A stretch of DNA of 64,000 nt from the NCBI GenBank assembly GCA_028823855.1, contig JAPPFL010000012.1, positions 62,001 to 126,000 of the forward strand. The letters are read 5' to 3'. This stretch comes from Albidovulum sp. (GTDB taxonomy: Bacteria; Pseudomonadota; Alphaproteobacteria; Rhodobacterales; Rhodobacteraceae). Position 1 is the first letter of the stretch, and each line of letters opens with the position of its first letter. The translations under genes were made by a program, and so were the position numbers. The notes under the pieces were generated by a model, which saw only the letters and a list, made by a program, of their open reading frames with translations, ran no database searches and was not told where the DNA came from. Shown piece by piece: positions 27,160-36,759 of the stretch.

Positions 27160-27909
27160 TCACCGTCCGGGAAACGGGCCAGTAAAGGGTTCGCTCGAAA
27201 TTGCCTCTTCCCATGAAGAGTATGGCCTCGGCTCACCGCCGCACGCGTTGCGAATTGCGGACGCCGAGCCCGTGAGTGATACCCGCATGTCGACAGGTGC
27301 CGCGGTCTCTAGTTCGAGCCGGATATAGACGCTAAAATTCCGCATGAGACTCGACACCACCCAGTCGCGGCTCAGCGGTGCAGACACCAAGCAGCCGGCG
27401 ACGCCGGCACAGCGCCGCCAATAACTTTGCGCGCCATGATGGTCCGACCTGCGCAAGTCTAGGCCCCAGCCTGTCAGCACGGTAACGACCCCGTGCCAGG
27501 GCGAGTCCGTGTCTTCGTGCCAGACCTGCGGCAGAGCCCCGAGTCGCGAATGCCGCAGGACCGGCCAGGCCTCTCCGTCGCGGCACACTACGTTAAGCGA
27601 TGCGGGCTGGCCATCGGACACGATCATCGGTGGCGCGGAAGCCACATGGCCGGCAGCCGACCACGTTCCCGGCGAAATGAAACGCTCGGCCCGCCCCTCG
27701 CCTCCGGCCAGCACAGCCGCCAAGCAGCCGGCGCACAGTACGGAAGCACGACGCCACGACGGATGGAAATGCTCCCTTTGGAAATTCGTGAGAGTACGCG
27801 CGAGCTCACGAGTCAGGCGCATTAGTCTCACGAGCATATCCGGTAACGGGCCTGCCGCAGGTCCGCGCTTCCCTGCGCGGCTGCCAAACTGCGAATGGCA
27901 CCTGAACAT
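27160..27909 (-). CDS. Probable secreted protein of unknown function
   Basis: Up to 249 residues. A start within the first 50 residues (for example MRLTRELARTLTNF) is equally possible. A hydrophobic segment ASVLCAGCLAAVLAGGEGRA looks like a signal peptide. The mature part has paired cysteines (VVCRDGEAWPVLR, CAGVAGCLVSA), strand-like stretches (VYIRLELETAAPVDMRVSLTG) and ASAIRNACGG near the end. No family name can be given. It sits upstream of the TnpB remnant, and its codon use looks more GC-rich than its surroundings. Confidence 0.5.
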   Translation of the reverse strand: MFRCHSQFGSRAGKRGPAAGPLPDMLVRLMRLTRELARTLTNFQREHFHPSWRRASVLCAGCLAAVLAGGEGRAERFISPGTWSAAGHVASAPPMIVSDGQPASLNVVCRDGEAWPVLRHSRLGALPQVWHEDTDSPWHGVVTVLTGWGLDLRRSDHHGAQSYWRRCAGVAGCLVSAPLSRDWVVSSLMRNFSVYIRLELETAAPVDMRVSLTGSASAIRNACGGEPRPYSSWEEAISSEPFTGPFPGR

Positions 27910-30558
27910 ATCAAGGGCGGCAACGTATGGGGAATATAAACATTTATCAAATTCAGCGCCGCATCATTCGAACGCCTTCGCAATGAAGGGGTGCGGGAAC
28001 GTCTTGCGCACTCGACATTGCGGCCAACGCGGCAAGTCTATTTCCTCTTCGTGCCCGGCCTTGCTGGGCTGATTGCTGCTAGACTTGGTACGCAGCACCA
28101 CTGTTTTTTTGATTTTGCTTTCTTTGCGGTCTTAGCCAATCAGTTTCCTCCTAGAATAGTCATGTTCCTGTGTCTTGATAACGGTGCGCCGAAGCGATTT
28201 GGTTGGCCGAAGCCCGTCAAGCTTCTTGGTTAGTTTGTATGCGACGGTTTGACCTCCAGCCATTCAGACACACGGACTAGATTTTCCAGCTTTGCCTTCT
28301 GCTAGCATACCCTTTCGCCAAATATTGAACAAGAAATTGTCTGGACAAGCGCCGAGGCGGCGGGAAACCATAGTGCCGACCGAGCAGGACATGATCGAAC
28401 TGGAAAGTGCCTTTCGCGCCGAGCGAGGTCGCCCTGACTTAGAACCGCGCATAGCCGACCCGCATTTCGGTCTTGGATGTCCGATTTCCATTGCCCGAAT
28501 CAGTTCCGAGTGATCGCACGCAGCGCCGGACAAATTCCTCCTCTAATCCACCTCTGTTCCTGTTGCCGACATAGCGGTTTCCGATTAGTGGCGACCCCAG
28601 CCAAATTTCCTCGTGCGCATTTGCCTTGATGATCTCGGCGAACAGGGTAACGGCGCTCATGCCCGTGGCTCTCGTATTCCCTTCGCCTCGCCACGCTTCA
28701 AGAACACAAGAAAAAAGGAGTGGTTCTTGCGGGCGTGAACCTGCCGCACTGCCCGACTAACGCCAGATCTGTTATTGCGCATGACAACGACTCGCACTTC
28801 GGGCGGAGCGCGCCATCGGGCCAGCGCATTCCCTCGGTCCACTCACGCGCCTCCTGTTCGTCGGCGAACATGTCCGCGACCTACAGCAGCACAAGACCAT
28901 TGCTACCGATGGGATTTTCCGGGCTCATTGCAAATTGCGTTTCAAATACGGACTGGTTGCATTGGGTACTTCGCCTACTTCGAATAACGCGAGAAACCTC
29001 CTGCGCCTCGAAGTTGTATTCAACATTCGCGCAGTATTGAGAGAACGCTTACCTCGCAATGCATTTGCAGAAGGGTCGTCGCTCGTATGGATTTGCCGAG
29101 GAGTTGCCGAGCGAACCCGGGGACGGTTGTTTTCGAATTTCGGAAGCCGAGTGGCTTGGCGACAACAATTAGAGAACCGCAATGCTAGGAGTGCCCGCAA
29201 TTCTTTTGCCGGCAACTAAATGCGACCGTAATTGAATTCCTTTCCGCAGAGTCCGAAAAATAAAAAGAGGTCCAACGATGGCAAAAAATCCGAGCGTAAC
29301 GCCGGCAATGCGCGCCGTTTTGGAAAGCAGATCGGAAAAAGGGATTCTAGCAAATCGCCATCCGTATCCAAACCGCCGCCGCCTCCGCCGCCGACCAAGC
29401 CCAAAGTCAAATGATGCTAGTCGCCTTGAAGAAAATCAATTTGCGTCATGCAATTGGCCAGGTCCTCTTTTCGGGCCCGGTTGACGGCGAAATTCGCAAA
29501 CGTAGCCTATACGCGGCAATTTCAAATCGATGACGTGGAATTGTTCGCAAAGGGATGGACAAGCGAATGCCTCGCTGTCTCGGGGCAACAGAAACTTAAT
29601 TCGAGCTTGAATCATTACTCTTTGACTAATTTTATTTTATCGTTCCACGCTAAGGTGAACGATCTCGATGCAATAGGTATTCAAGACTTCGGCCCGCGAG
29701 ATGTAACTAGCGGGTCGGGAAGCGGCGGATATTTCTGTGGCGAAACGTGTTACTAAAATCCTTGTGGCTACATCCTTTTCGACATAGGTTAGATTGCCCC
29801 AGATTCAGGCTACAAAGGCCACTGGAATGCCGAATCGGAGGAATCGCCAAAGAACTCCGGCGCCGCCACTCCACATTCGGCCGGGAGCCGGATTGATGCG
29901 CAAAGGCCAGCGGGCTGTTGTTTCAAGCATGCTAAGAAGAATGCCCAAGCCAGACTTGCGGCCGCCATGTTCGGGCTCCAGGGCACGAAAGGGTGATTAA
30001 CCCCCTGACGTTCCCAAAATTGGCATTCGCCATTGACCGATTTCTTCGACTTTCCGTCAGTTCGCCGGAGCCGGTTCGGAAAGGCGGCGAATGCCGTCCC
30101 GCGGGTGGGACAGCGCGAAAAGGCGCGGCACCGCGCCTGTTCAACCAATGTTCAGTCTTTGAGCGTCCAGTCGCGCTCTTTCAATCCAAATCATCAGTAT
30201 TTTGACGGGCCCAACATGATTCGGGTACCATGAAGATGAGCCTGCTTGGACTCTTAACAATTGTTCGTTCATTTTGAATTATCGGGACGCGACACTTCCG
30301 ACACCTGAAACTGAACTTTGACAAATTTGCCGGAAAGGACTGGTGCGAACGTTGTCTGGCCCGACCGAGGGAGCGGTTATCGCGTGAAAAATATTCGGCG
30401 CACCTCTCGGCTATACCCTAAAATAGCAAGTCGGTATTTTCTTCGATTCAATCCTCTGAACCGGTCATGCAATCATCGCGGAAGGTCTATTTGTTCGACC
30501 GAATCCAAGGCATAAAATTGCCCCGAGCTATTGGCGCATGAACGCTGCACACGAATTG
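27910..30558. other. Long region with no intact gene, containing transposase debris
   Basis: About 2.6 kb. Apart from an IS1595-type N-terminal remnant near 28790-28900, only short frames occur. A minus-strand frame 28439-28660 (AHEEIWLGSPLIGNRYVG) and a plus frame 29448-29756 look slightly protein-like but match no family I recognise. A proline-run frame at about 29370-29412 is likely chance. Confidence 0.4.
28790..28900 (-). pseudogene. N-terminal fragment of an IS1595-type transposase
   Basis: On the minus strand the sequence reads ADMFADEQEAREWTEGMRWPDGA, followed by a degraded Cys region. This matches the start of IS1595 transposases (compare MFPNDEAARDWIESIRWPDG in the intact one at 25006-25974). 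The rest of the gene is not recognisable. Confidence 0.5.
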
Positions 30559-32862
30559 TCATCGCCGTTCCGACGCGAATTTCGCCCAGGCTATGTCCAT
30601 TGAGAACGGATCGCCCCGTACCGCATCAAGCTGTAGAATCGCCGGCGCAAATCGCTGCGACGATAACTTGGCTTCGACGCGCCCGGTTTCTCCAACGGAT
30701 TCCAGCCAGAATGCCGCAACGCCACCCTTGAAAGAAAGCTGCGCGGGACCGATTATGTTTGCCGGGCCCTCGACCACGATGTTCAGCGGGTCGTAAAACA
30801 CCGGCATCGCAGAACCGCCATTGTCAAGTGCGCGCACCACGACGCGAACGGCATCTTTTTCGGTAGCCAGCAGAAAGGGAGAATCCGCGGAGACTTCGAG
30901 CTTGCATGGGCGAGGATCGCATACCAGGCGAACCACTTTTTTCGGCTCGCCATGGACGTATCCGGTAAGTACAAGATCTTCCCATCGCGTTCCCCAGTTT
31001 CCGATTACTTCAATAGGTATATGACGATGGTCTATTACAACCGGTGGACGAGGCAAATTCCTATAGTTGTCGCGGTCGGGTTTCGCCCGAACAACCAGCT
31101 CCCGGCCGAATTGCAATTCTACTTCGTCGCAGTTGGTCAACAAGATCAAGGGGAATACTCCGCCAATACTGCGTTCGCCTCGCGACCCGAATGTTACAGG
31201 TTTCAGGACAACGGCTTCCGAAGGGTCGCACTGGCTAGCATATGCGTAGGCAGCAAATTTCGGCACTCGAAACATATCGAGCACGCCGTGGTGGCAAATC
31301 CGGTCGCCAGAGCCGAAATCCTTGTGCGTGTTGTAGTCCGACATGCACCATCCGATGCAGCCGGAAATTTGCGGGTCACCATACATCGCATCGAGTATTT
31401 GGAGGTGGCGCGTCGCGTGCTCGGCATGCCGCTGCTCCGAGTCGAAAAGCTTAGTGGGGTACATATGCCCGTTGAATTCCGTAACCATGTAGGGAACGGC
31501 GGATTCGAGACCGGTTACATCCTTCTGCTTGCGCAGCGGAATGCGAAAATGATTGACCCAGGGGAGTTCCTCATTTCCTAGGACGAAATCATTCATCGTA
31601 TAAACATCTTCGAGCAATTCGCTGTGCGCAAAGTTTCGGACGCCGGCGGTTTGGCGGGTGGGATCGAGTTTCCTCGCCACCGCATTGGTTTCTTCGTAGA
31701 ATTCTTTGTCGTCCTTGGATTCGTTTATGCGCACTCCCCAAAGGATGATGGAAGGATGGTTCCAGTCTCGTCGGATCATTCGGCGGATGTTTTCAACGGA
31801 TTCCCTCTTCCATTTTGGGCCGCCAATGTGCTGCCATCCCGGAATTTCCTCAAAAACCAGAAGCCCGATTCGATCGCAGTGGTCGAGGAACCAATTTGAT
31901 TGCGGGTAATGCGAAGTGCGAACAAGATTGCATTTCAAGTCGAATTTGAGAATTTCGGCATCTCGTTCCTGCGCTCGCCTTCCCATCGCGTAACCGACAT
32001 ATGGGTATGATTGATGGCGGTTCAGACCTCTGATTTTCAAAAGCCGCCCGTTAAGATAGAAACCGTTCGGAGCAAATTCCGCCGTTCTGAATCCTGCCCA
32101 GGTTGAGACGCTATCGGTACCGCCCGGGCACTCGAGTTCAACGACAACTTTGTAGAGTACCGGATCGTCCGGCTCCCAGAGGTCTATCGTCGGCAAATCC
32201 CTAAATTCGAGCCAAGTCCCGGTGGATCGAGACATTGTTTCGACACATGCGATTTCTCTGCCCTCGACATTGAACAAACGAGCAGTAATTCGCGCGTCGC
32301 CGATCAATTTGTCGGAGTTTCGCAATTCGCAAAATACGGCCGCCGATTTCATTTCCGCGAGAACGTTTCGCGTTTCGACCTTTATTCTTTCAATCGATAC
32401 CGCATCCACGACCTTGAGCCAGACATCGCGATAGATTCCGGCATAGGTCAGGTAGTCGATTTGTCCTCCGAAGGGCGGTATTTCCGAATTTTCGGTTCCG
32501 TCGATTTTAACGGTGATCAGGTTCTCGCCCGTACTTAGAATAGGCGTCAACTGAACTTCAAATGGGGTAAATCCGTCGCGGTGCGACGCGATTGCCTCTC
32601 CATTCAAGAAAACAACCGAATCAGCCATCGCCCCGTCGAACATCAACGATACTTGACGGTTTTGAAATCCAGGATCCCAGGCCAATGACTTCTGGTAGCA
32701 GAATGGGCGCTGATACTCGTTTTCATCAAAATAATTATAGGGTAGCTCCACCGCATTATGAGGCAGTTCTACCTGCTGGCCGGATTTATGGTTTGCCGGC
32801 ATTTCGTCGTCGAACCCGTTATGAAATGTCCAGCCGCTATTGAACGAAGAAATTGAGCGCAT
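30559..32862 (-). CDS. Glycoside hydrolase family 2 protein (beta-galactosidase/glucuronidase-like)
   Basis: About 767 residues from the start at 32862 (MRSISSFNSGW, preceded by AAAGGGG). A start at 32931 is also open. The N-terminal sugar-binding jelly-roll includes VSLMFDGAMADSVVFLNGEAIASHRDGF. An immunoglobulin-like domain and the TIM barrel follow. The acid/base Glu lies in NHPSIILWGVRINES (the usual WSxxNE is altered to WGVRINE) and the nucleophile Glu in YMVTEFNGHMYP. No signal peptide is seen, so it is probably cytoplasmic. It would release galactose, glucuronic acid or similar residues. It stands alone, with no transporter beside it. Confidence 0.9.
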   Translation of the reverse strand: MRSISSFNSGWTFHNGFDDEMPANHKSGQQVELPHNAVELPYNYFDENEYQRPFCYQKSLAWDPGFQNRQVSLMFDGAMADSVVFLNGEAIASHRDGFTPFEVQLTPILSTGENLITVKIDGTENSEIPPFGGQIDYLTYAGIYRDVWLKVVDAVSIERIKVETRNVLAEMKSAAVFCELRNSDKLIGDARITARLFNVEGREIACVETMSRSTGTWLEFRDLPTIDLWEPDDPVLYKVVVELECPGGTDSVSTWAGFRTAEFAPNGFYLNGRLLKIRGLNRHQSYPYVGYAMGRRAQERDAEILKFDLKCNLVRTSHYPQSNWFLDHCDRIGLLVFEEIPGWQHIGGPKWKRESVENIRRMIRRDWNHPSIILWGVRINESKDDKEFYEETNAVARKLDPTRQTAGVRNFAHSELLEDVYTMNDFVLGNEELPWVNHFRIPLRKQKDVTGLESAVPYMVTEFNGHMYPTKLFDSEQRHAEHATRHLQILDAMYGDPQISGCIGWCMSDYNTHKDFGSGDRICHHGVLDMFRVPKFAAYAYASQCDPSEAVVLKPVTFGSRGERSIGGVFPLILLTNCDEVELQFGRELVVRAKPDRDNYRNLPRPPVVIDHRHIPIEVIGNWGTRWEDLVLTGYVHGEPKKVVRLVCDPRPCKLEVSADSPFLLATEKDAVRVVVRALDNGGSAMPVFYDPLNIVVEGPANIIGPAQLSFKGGVAAFWLESVGETGRVEAKLSSQRFAPAILQLDAVRGDPFSMDIAWAKFASERR

Positions 32863-33130
32863 GCATTTGCCCCTTTGGCTCGGTTCTACTACAAATTTAA
32901 CGCGTTTAAGAAATCGGCCGCTAACATACAATCAATCCGCTACAGAAATTCGCCCATTTTCCGCCATAGCGCGCTCTCAAGGCATCTCCCTCAATTGTTT
33001 CTTCCAGCCGCAACGATTTTTTTGTCGTTTACAAATCGACAAGCCGGCGACAATGGTTTGCGAAATTTAAAAATGCTGCGTAATTAGTTAATCTGCGACT
33101 GCACGAATTTAGAACAAAGGGGAGCGAGTT

Positions 33131-34297
33131 TTGAAATCAGCAATGCTTGTCGTTAACCGACTTTCGGTCTCAATCGCCGCCGCGCTGGTTGCGGCTTGCG
33201 GAGGCGGCTCCGGCTCGTCACCGAGTTTTAATCCTCCAGAGAATCCGACGGTACCCGGATACGACCTGACCCTTGGAATCCCGTCGTCCGAATCTTCCGC
33301 GCGCGCGGCGCTTTTCGGCGGAAGATTCGACGGATTGCCCTACTTTGCTCCCAACGGCGAAGAGTATTCCAGCGTTCTCGCGGCAAACAGAATCCTAAAC
33401 GAAGATATCGATTTTTTGCCGATTGCAGCATACGATACCAAGGCGGATCGAGCATGGGAGCTCGGATGGACGGGAAAGGGCGTCAAGGTTGGAGTACTGG
33501 ACTATTTCAATGCAAACGGTATCGTTGACTTTCACGGCGACTACGTTGCGGTCGTCATACATTCGGTAGCGCCCGAAGCGGAACTGGGTTTCGAAAGTCT
33601 TGAACAGTATCCGGATCAAAATCCGATTTTCAATCAAGTTGCCGCAGGAAACAAATTCGCGGAGAGCGGATTTGATATCATCAACAATTCCTGGGGCATC
33701 GAAAGAAATATTCGGAATCCCGATGGATCATATTCGGAAAGGTACGACCCGGATTTCGACTTTAATGCAGTAATTGTGGCGGAATCGCTAATCGAGGACG
33801 CTGCCAACAGCGACTATGCCAGAGACGACACGGACAACGTGCTGTGGATATACGCCGCGGGAAATTCCGGCGAACACTGCTTCCCTCGAACGCTTGACAA
33901 TTGCAATTTTTACGGCGCGATCGAGCGACAGCTAAATATTCGAAATTATACGGGGGCCAGCCAAATAATTTGGGTCGGTGCGCTGGACGACGACGGCGAG
34001 CGCCTTGCCGACTATAGCCTCGAGGCCGGATATTTGGAGGACAGCTTCATTGTCGAACACGACGATGTGCTTACGTATAACGATGCCGCCGGCACCTCTT
34101 TCGCGGCTCCTAGAGTAACAGGTGCCGCAGCAGTGCTAAGGCAAAAATTTCCGAACCTTGGCGGAGCGGATTTGAAACAGATTCTACTGCAGACCGCCGA
34201 AGACATTGGCCCCCTAGGCGTAGACAGAATTTTCGGCCACGGCCGGCTGGATCTGCTGAATGCCTTAAGCCCCCAGGGCACGCTCCGACCAAAATGA
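33131..34297 (+). CDS. Subtilase (S8) family serine protease lipoprotein
   Basis: A 388-residue secreted protease starting with TTG-like context or ATG at 33131. The signal peptide ends in the lipobox LVAAC with Cys23, followed by a GGGSGSS linker. The S8 triad is Asp124 (VGVLDYFN), His135 (DFHGDY) and Ser323 (GTSFAAPRVTG), with the oxyanion Asn in AAGNSG. Related proteins often continue into an autotransporter barrel, but this one ends after GHGRLDLLNALSPQG. It overlaps the next lipoprotein gene by 4 bases, and an outer-membrane protein gene lies convergent downstream. A surface-exposed protease is likely. Confidence 0.88.
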   Translation: MKSAMLVVNRLSVSIAAALVAACGGGSGSSPSFNPPENPTVPGYDLTLGIPSSESSARAALFGGRFDGLPYFAPNGEEYSSVLAANRILNEDIDFLPIAAYDTKADRAWELGWTGKGVKVGVLDYFNANGIVDFHGDYVAVVIHSVAPEAELGFESLEQYPDQNPIFNQVAAGNKFAESGFDIINNSWGIERNIRNPDGSYSERYDPDFDFNAVIVAESLIEDAANSDYARDDTDNVLWIYAAGNSGEHCFPRTLDNCNFYGAIERQLNIRNYTGASQIIWVGALDDDGERLADYSLEAGYLEDSFIVEHDDVLTYNDAAGTSFAAPRVTGAAAVLRQKFPNLGGADLKQILLQTAEDIGPLGVDRIFGHGRLDLLNALSPQGTLRPK

Positions 34298-34611
34298 TTC
34301 GCTTCGCCTTTATCGCACTTGCGGGCATCTGGTTGCTAGGCTGCTCACACCGCCTTGACGAACAGCATTCCGGGATTAATCAAGATGGCGAGAGCGATTA
34401 TTCCCGTTCCCGAAAATGCAGAAATCCCGACAGCGAACTACGCTACCCTCGATGCAACAAGGAAAACTCGCCTGCTAACTCGGAGGCGCCGGTGCCTATG
34501 CCGCCATACGGCAATCGCAATCCGACTCTGACAAACGAATGGCTCAAGGAATTTTGCAAAGAAGACGAGGATTGCCTGGAAAGTTTCGCTATCGAGCCAA
34601 AAACGGAGTAG
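34294..34611 (+). CDS. Small lipoprotein co-transcribed with the subtilase
   Basis: A 105-residue protein with a lipoprotein signal (MIRFAFIALAGIWLLGC, Cys17) and a polar, Cys-containing mature part (RKCRNPDSELRYPRC, WLKEFCKEDEDC). Its ATG overlaps the stop of the protease gene, indicating translational coupling. Four cysteines after the lipidation site could form disulfides in the periplasm. It may be an inhibitor or chaperone of the protease. No family is recognised. Confidence 0.7.
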   Translation: MIRFAFIALAGIWLLGCSHRLDEQHSGINQDGESDYSRSRKCRNPDSELRYPRCNKENSPANSEAPVPMPPYGNRNPTLTNEWLKEFCKEDEDCLESFAIEPKTE

Positions 34612-34628
34612 CCGAGAAATATTCGCCC

Positions 34629-34653
34629 TTCAGAATTCGTACGCGATTCTGAA
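34629..34653. terminator. Hairpin between convergent genes, possible terminator
   Basis: TTCAGAAT (34629-34636) and ATTCTGAA (34646-34653) form an 8-bp stem with a 9-base loop between the convergent lipoprotein and outer-membrane protein genes. The stem is AT-rich with no clear T-run, so termination is only a possibility. Confidence 0.25.
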
Positions 34654-35172
34654 TTCTATGCTGCCTTGAATTTCGCTTTTCTTAAAAATTCCGTCCCGCA
34701 CCGCATCTACCCATGCCATGCCGGTTCCGCAGTGAAATTCCCTGCTGAAATCGTCGATACAGGGCTTTTCCTTGATCGACCCGCCGATTTTCAGCACATG
34801 CCGGCTGCCTATGTAAAATCCGAAATTTCCCAGCGTGCGGGTATAGCCGAATCCCAGCGAAAGCAACGGCGTGGCGACGAATAGCGCGCTCTTATAGCCC
34901 GCGTCGAACAGAAACGGGATAACAAATTCGCCTTGATTCCTTAAACCGTAGGTCAGAATTCCATCTAGGTAAAATCCTTGGTACTTCGGCTTGTAAAGAT
35001 CGCTTACGTCAAATGCTTTTCCGTTCAAGGCGATGAAGCGCCCATGCCATACTTCCGACTGGCTATAGTATGCGGCGCCATCCAGTTTTTCCAGTTTCCA
35101 GCCGTTTTCGGAAAGTGCGGTCGCGGCCGATACTAGAAGTATCGCTAAAATTTGCATGGCCAATTTAGCCAA
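34630..35172 (-). CDS. Putative outer-membrane beta-barrel protein
   Basis: A 180-residue protein with an N-terminal signal peptide (MAKLAMQILAILLVSAATALS). It has alternating hydrophobic strands (FYLDGILTYGLRN, FGYTRTLGNFGFYIGSRH, IQGSIEFRIAYEF) and a terminal Phe as in barrel proteins. The size fits a barrel of about eight strands. It converges on the protease-lipoprotein pair, so a common surface function is possible, but no family is recognised. Confidence 0.65.
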   Translation of the reverse strand: MAKLAMQILAILLVSAATALSENGWKLEKLDGAAYYSQSEVWHGRFIALNGKAFDVSDLYKPKYQGFYLDGILTYGLRNQGEFVIPFLFDAGYKSALFVATPLLSLGFGYTRTLGNFGFYIGSRHVLKIGGSIKEKPCIDDFSREFHCGTGMAWVDAVRDGIFKKSEIQGSIEFRIAYEF

Positions 35173-35212
35173 GTCAGATCATCCAATTTAGTCGAGATGC
35201 CGGAACGATCGT

Positions 35213-35572
35213 TTATCGCTCAATTTTCGAAATTTGAATGTCGCTTGGATTGTTTTTGAACTTCACCTCCGCTCCGACGTGCCTCTGCGTCCCGGTCGCA
35301 AAGTAATTTGGCGGTTGTCCCTCCGGCAGATCGGAGGCGGACTCGCCGCCTTCGATTGAAACGATTAACCAGGCCGCGATATAACGCCCGCCGAATTTGC
35401 CGCCTGTCTCCAGGTCATAGTTCGCCGAAAGCGATAACGGCATCGGGATACGCGAAATCGTCCTTAACAAGCGCGGCGTCGCGACCGATGAAATTCGCGC
35501 GAGTCGCCCTGTTGAAAACATCTTTGCCGAACATCTTGCCCTGCCGACTTCCTGAAATGACCCGGATAAATT
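35213..35572 (-). pseudogene. Fragment of unknown gene cut by a transposon end
   Basis: A minus-strand frame ending at 35213 (YDLETGGKFGGRYIAAWLIVSIEGG...VGAEVKFKNNPSDIQISKIER) looks protein-like. About 150 bases upstream the best coding signal seems to jump frame (MFGKDVFNRATRANFIGRDAALVKDDFAYPDAV), and the sequence then runs into the inverted-repeat-like end at 35573. It is probably the 3' part of a gene interrupted by the element. The function is not recognised. Confidence 0.35.
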
Positions 35573-35624
35573 AGGGATTATATACGCGGGTTGACAAACG
35601 CCGGAACCGACGCATGACGGCCGA

Positions 35625-35918
35625 ATGTGGAAATTCTTCAAGAGCGGGCGTTCGAGAGTCTGCGCGTTGTGCTTGTTCCTGCTCGGCCTTCCGAGCATGC
35701 AGCATGACGTCACGGAATGGAAGTCGAAATTCTGCATGATCCCGGAATCGGTTCAGTGGATTTTGTTTGGTGCCGGCATTATGCTTTTCTTTGTGCGAGC
35801 TTGTTTCACCATAGAAGCAAATTGGCCCAAGATCATGCGGTGGCCGCGGATCGCCAAGGTTTGCACGTACCGAGACAAGCGCGGAGCGATGCACTTTGGC
35901 ACCATCCACGGCGACTAG
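35625..35918 (+). CDS. Small membrane protein (element passenger)
   Basis: A 97-residue protein with two hydrophobic helices (VCALCLFLLGLPSM and VQWILFGAGIMLFFVRACF) and a basic cytoplasmic tail. After its TAG stop (35916-35918) the same frame stays open for about 50 codons (VRLDEKENTVKDILDWLIV...), so the amber codon may be a lesion rather than the original end. The function is unknown. Confidence 0.5.
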   Translation: MWKFFKSGRSRVCALCLFLLGLPSMQHDVTEWKSKFCMIPESVQWILFGAGIMLFFVRACFTIEANWPKIMRWPRIAKVCTYRDKRGAMHFGTIHGD

Positions 35919-36084
35919 CCGGTGCGTCTTGACGAAAAGGAAAACACGGTCAAGGACATTCTGGACTGGCTAATCGTCAACAATCTGATCGCATCCCTGT
36001 CGGGACCGAGATTCAAGGATGTTGACAACGGCGCGGCACCCGCTGCGCCTATGATTGCAACTTGCGGATGAAGCGGCCGGGCAT

Positions 36085-36173
36085 GGCCACTCCCGCCAGG
36101 CACAATGATGGAGTCGCCATCATCATGACTTACTCGGAAACCGAGCGCCTCCCTTGTACCGATCATGGGAGGA
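36085..36173 (+). repeat. 89-bp leader repeat, copy B
   Basis: Nearly identical to the reverse complement of 23319-23407. It again ends at the start of a small secreted-protein gene (MGG). The two copies lie in different elements about 12.7 kb apart. Confidence 0.85.
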
Positions 36174-36506
36174 ACGGCAATACGAAAGGCGATCATCTCG
36201 CCGCTGCTTTGCATCGCACCAACCGCGCCGCAGGCGCATTTGCCAACCGAGTGTGACACATCCTCGGTGGACGGGATCGCCGCGTGGTATGATGCCGGCG
36301 ATCAGACCTCGCAGGCGTTCGATGCCATGTTCGAGGATTGGCCAAGCATGGCAGCGGTCGGAGACGGAACCGTTGAACTCCCGAAAAGTTCCTTTCGTGC
36401 CGTACTGGACTATGCGAAGGCGCAGTCCCAGCGGTCACTGATCGCGCTGGAAGTGATCGCGAGCACGGCGACGTTTCTTGGCTGCATTGCTCGGTCAAGC
36501 AACTGA
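36165..36506 (+). CDS. Small secreted protein with MGG start (element passenger)
   Basis: A 113-residue protein beginning MGGTAIRKAIISPLLCIAP with signal-peptide character up to about PQAHLPTEC. The mature part (IAAWYDAGDQTSQAFDAMFED...FRAVLDYAKAQSQRSLIALEVIAS) is helical and of unknown function. The start is set by comparison with the protein at 22983-23327, which shares the leader and the MGGxxxRK start but not an obvious mature-domain identity. Confidence 0.6.
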   Translation: MGGTAIRKAIISPLLCIAPTAPQAHLPTECDTSSVDGIAAWYDAGDQTSQAFDAMFEDWPSMAAVGDGTVELPKSSFRAVLDYAKAQSQRSLIALEVIASTATFLGCIARSSN

Positions 36507-36759
36507 TCGCTCCGGACGGCTGGGCTTCAGGCTCATACAACGCCAAAGCCCGGTGGATCAGCAAATCCGCCGGGCGTTGTTTGAAACACAAGCCGTTGAC
36601 TGGCCAAGTCTTGACTGCACCCCATGTAGCAAGACCTTGCAGCCGCGTCAACGGCTCCAACGTGGAGGTCGTAGGATGATTCGGACAGGACCGTCACGTC
36701 CGTGGCGATGCAGGCCAACGAGGCTTGTTTTGTAGCGACGACGGGACTATGGACCATGC

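Noticed and set aside
29232..29414. Frame ending in a run of seven prolines
   Set aside because: Overlapping frames are equally open, the run stems from a CCG repeat, and no homologous protein is recognised.
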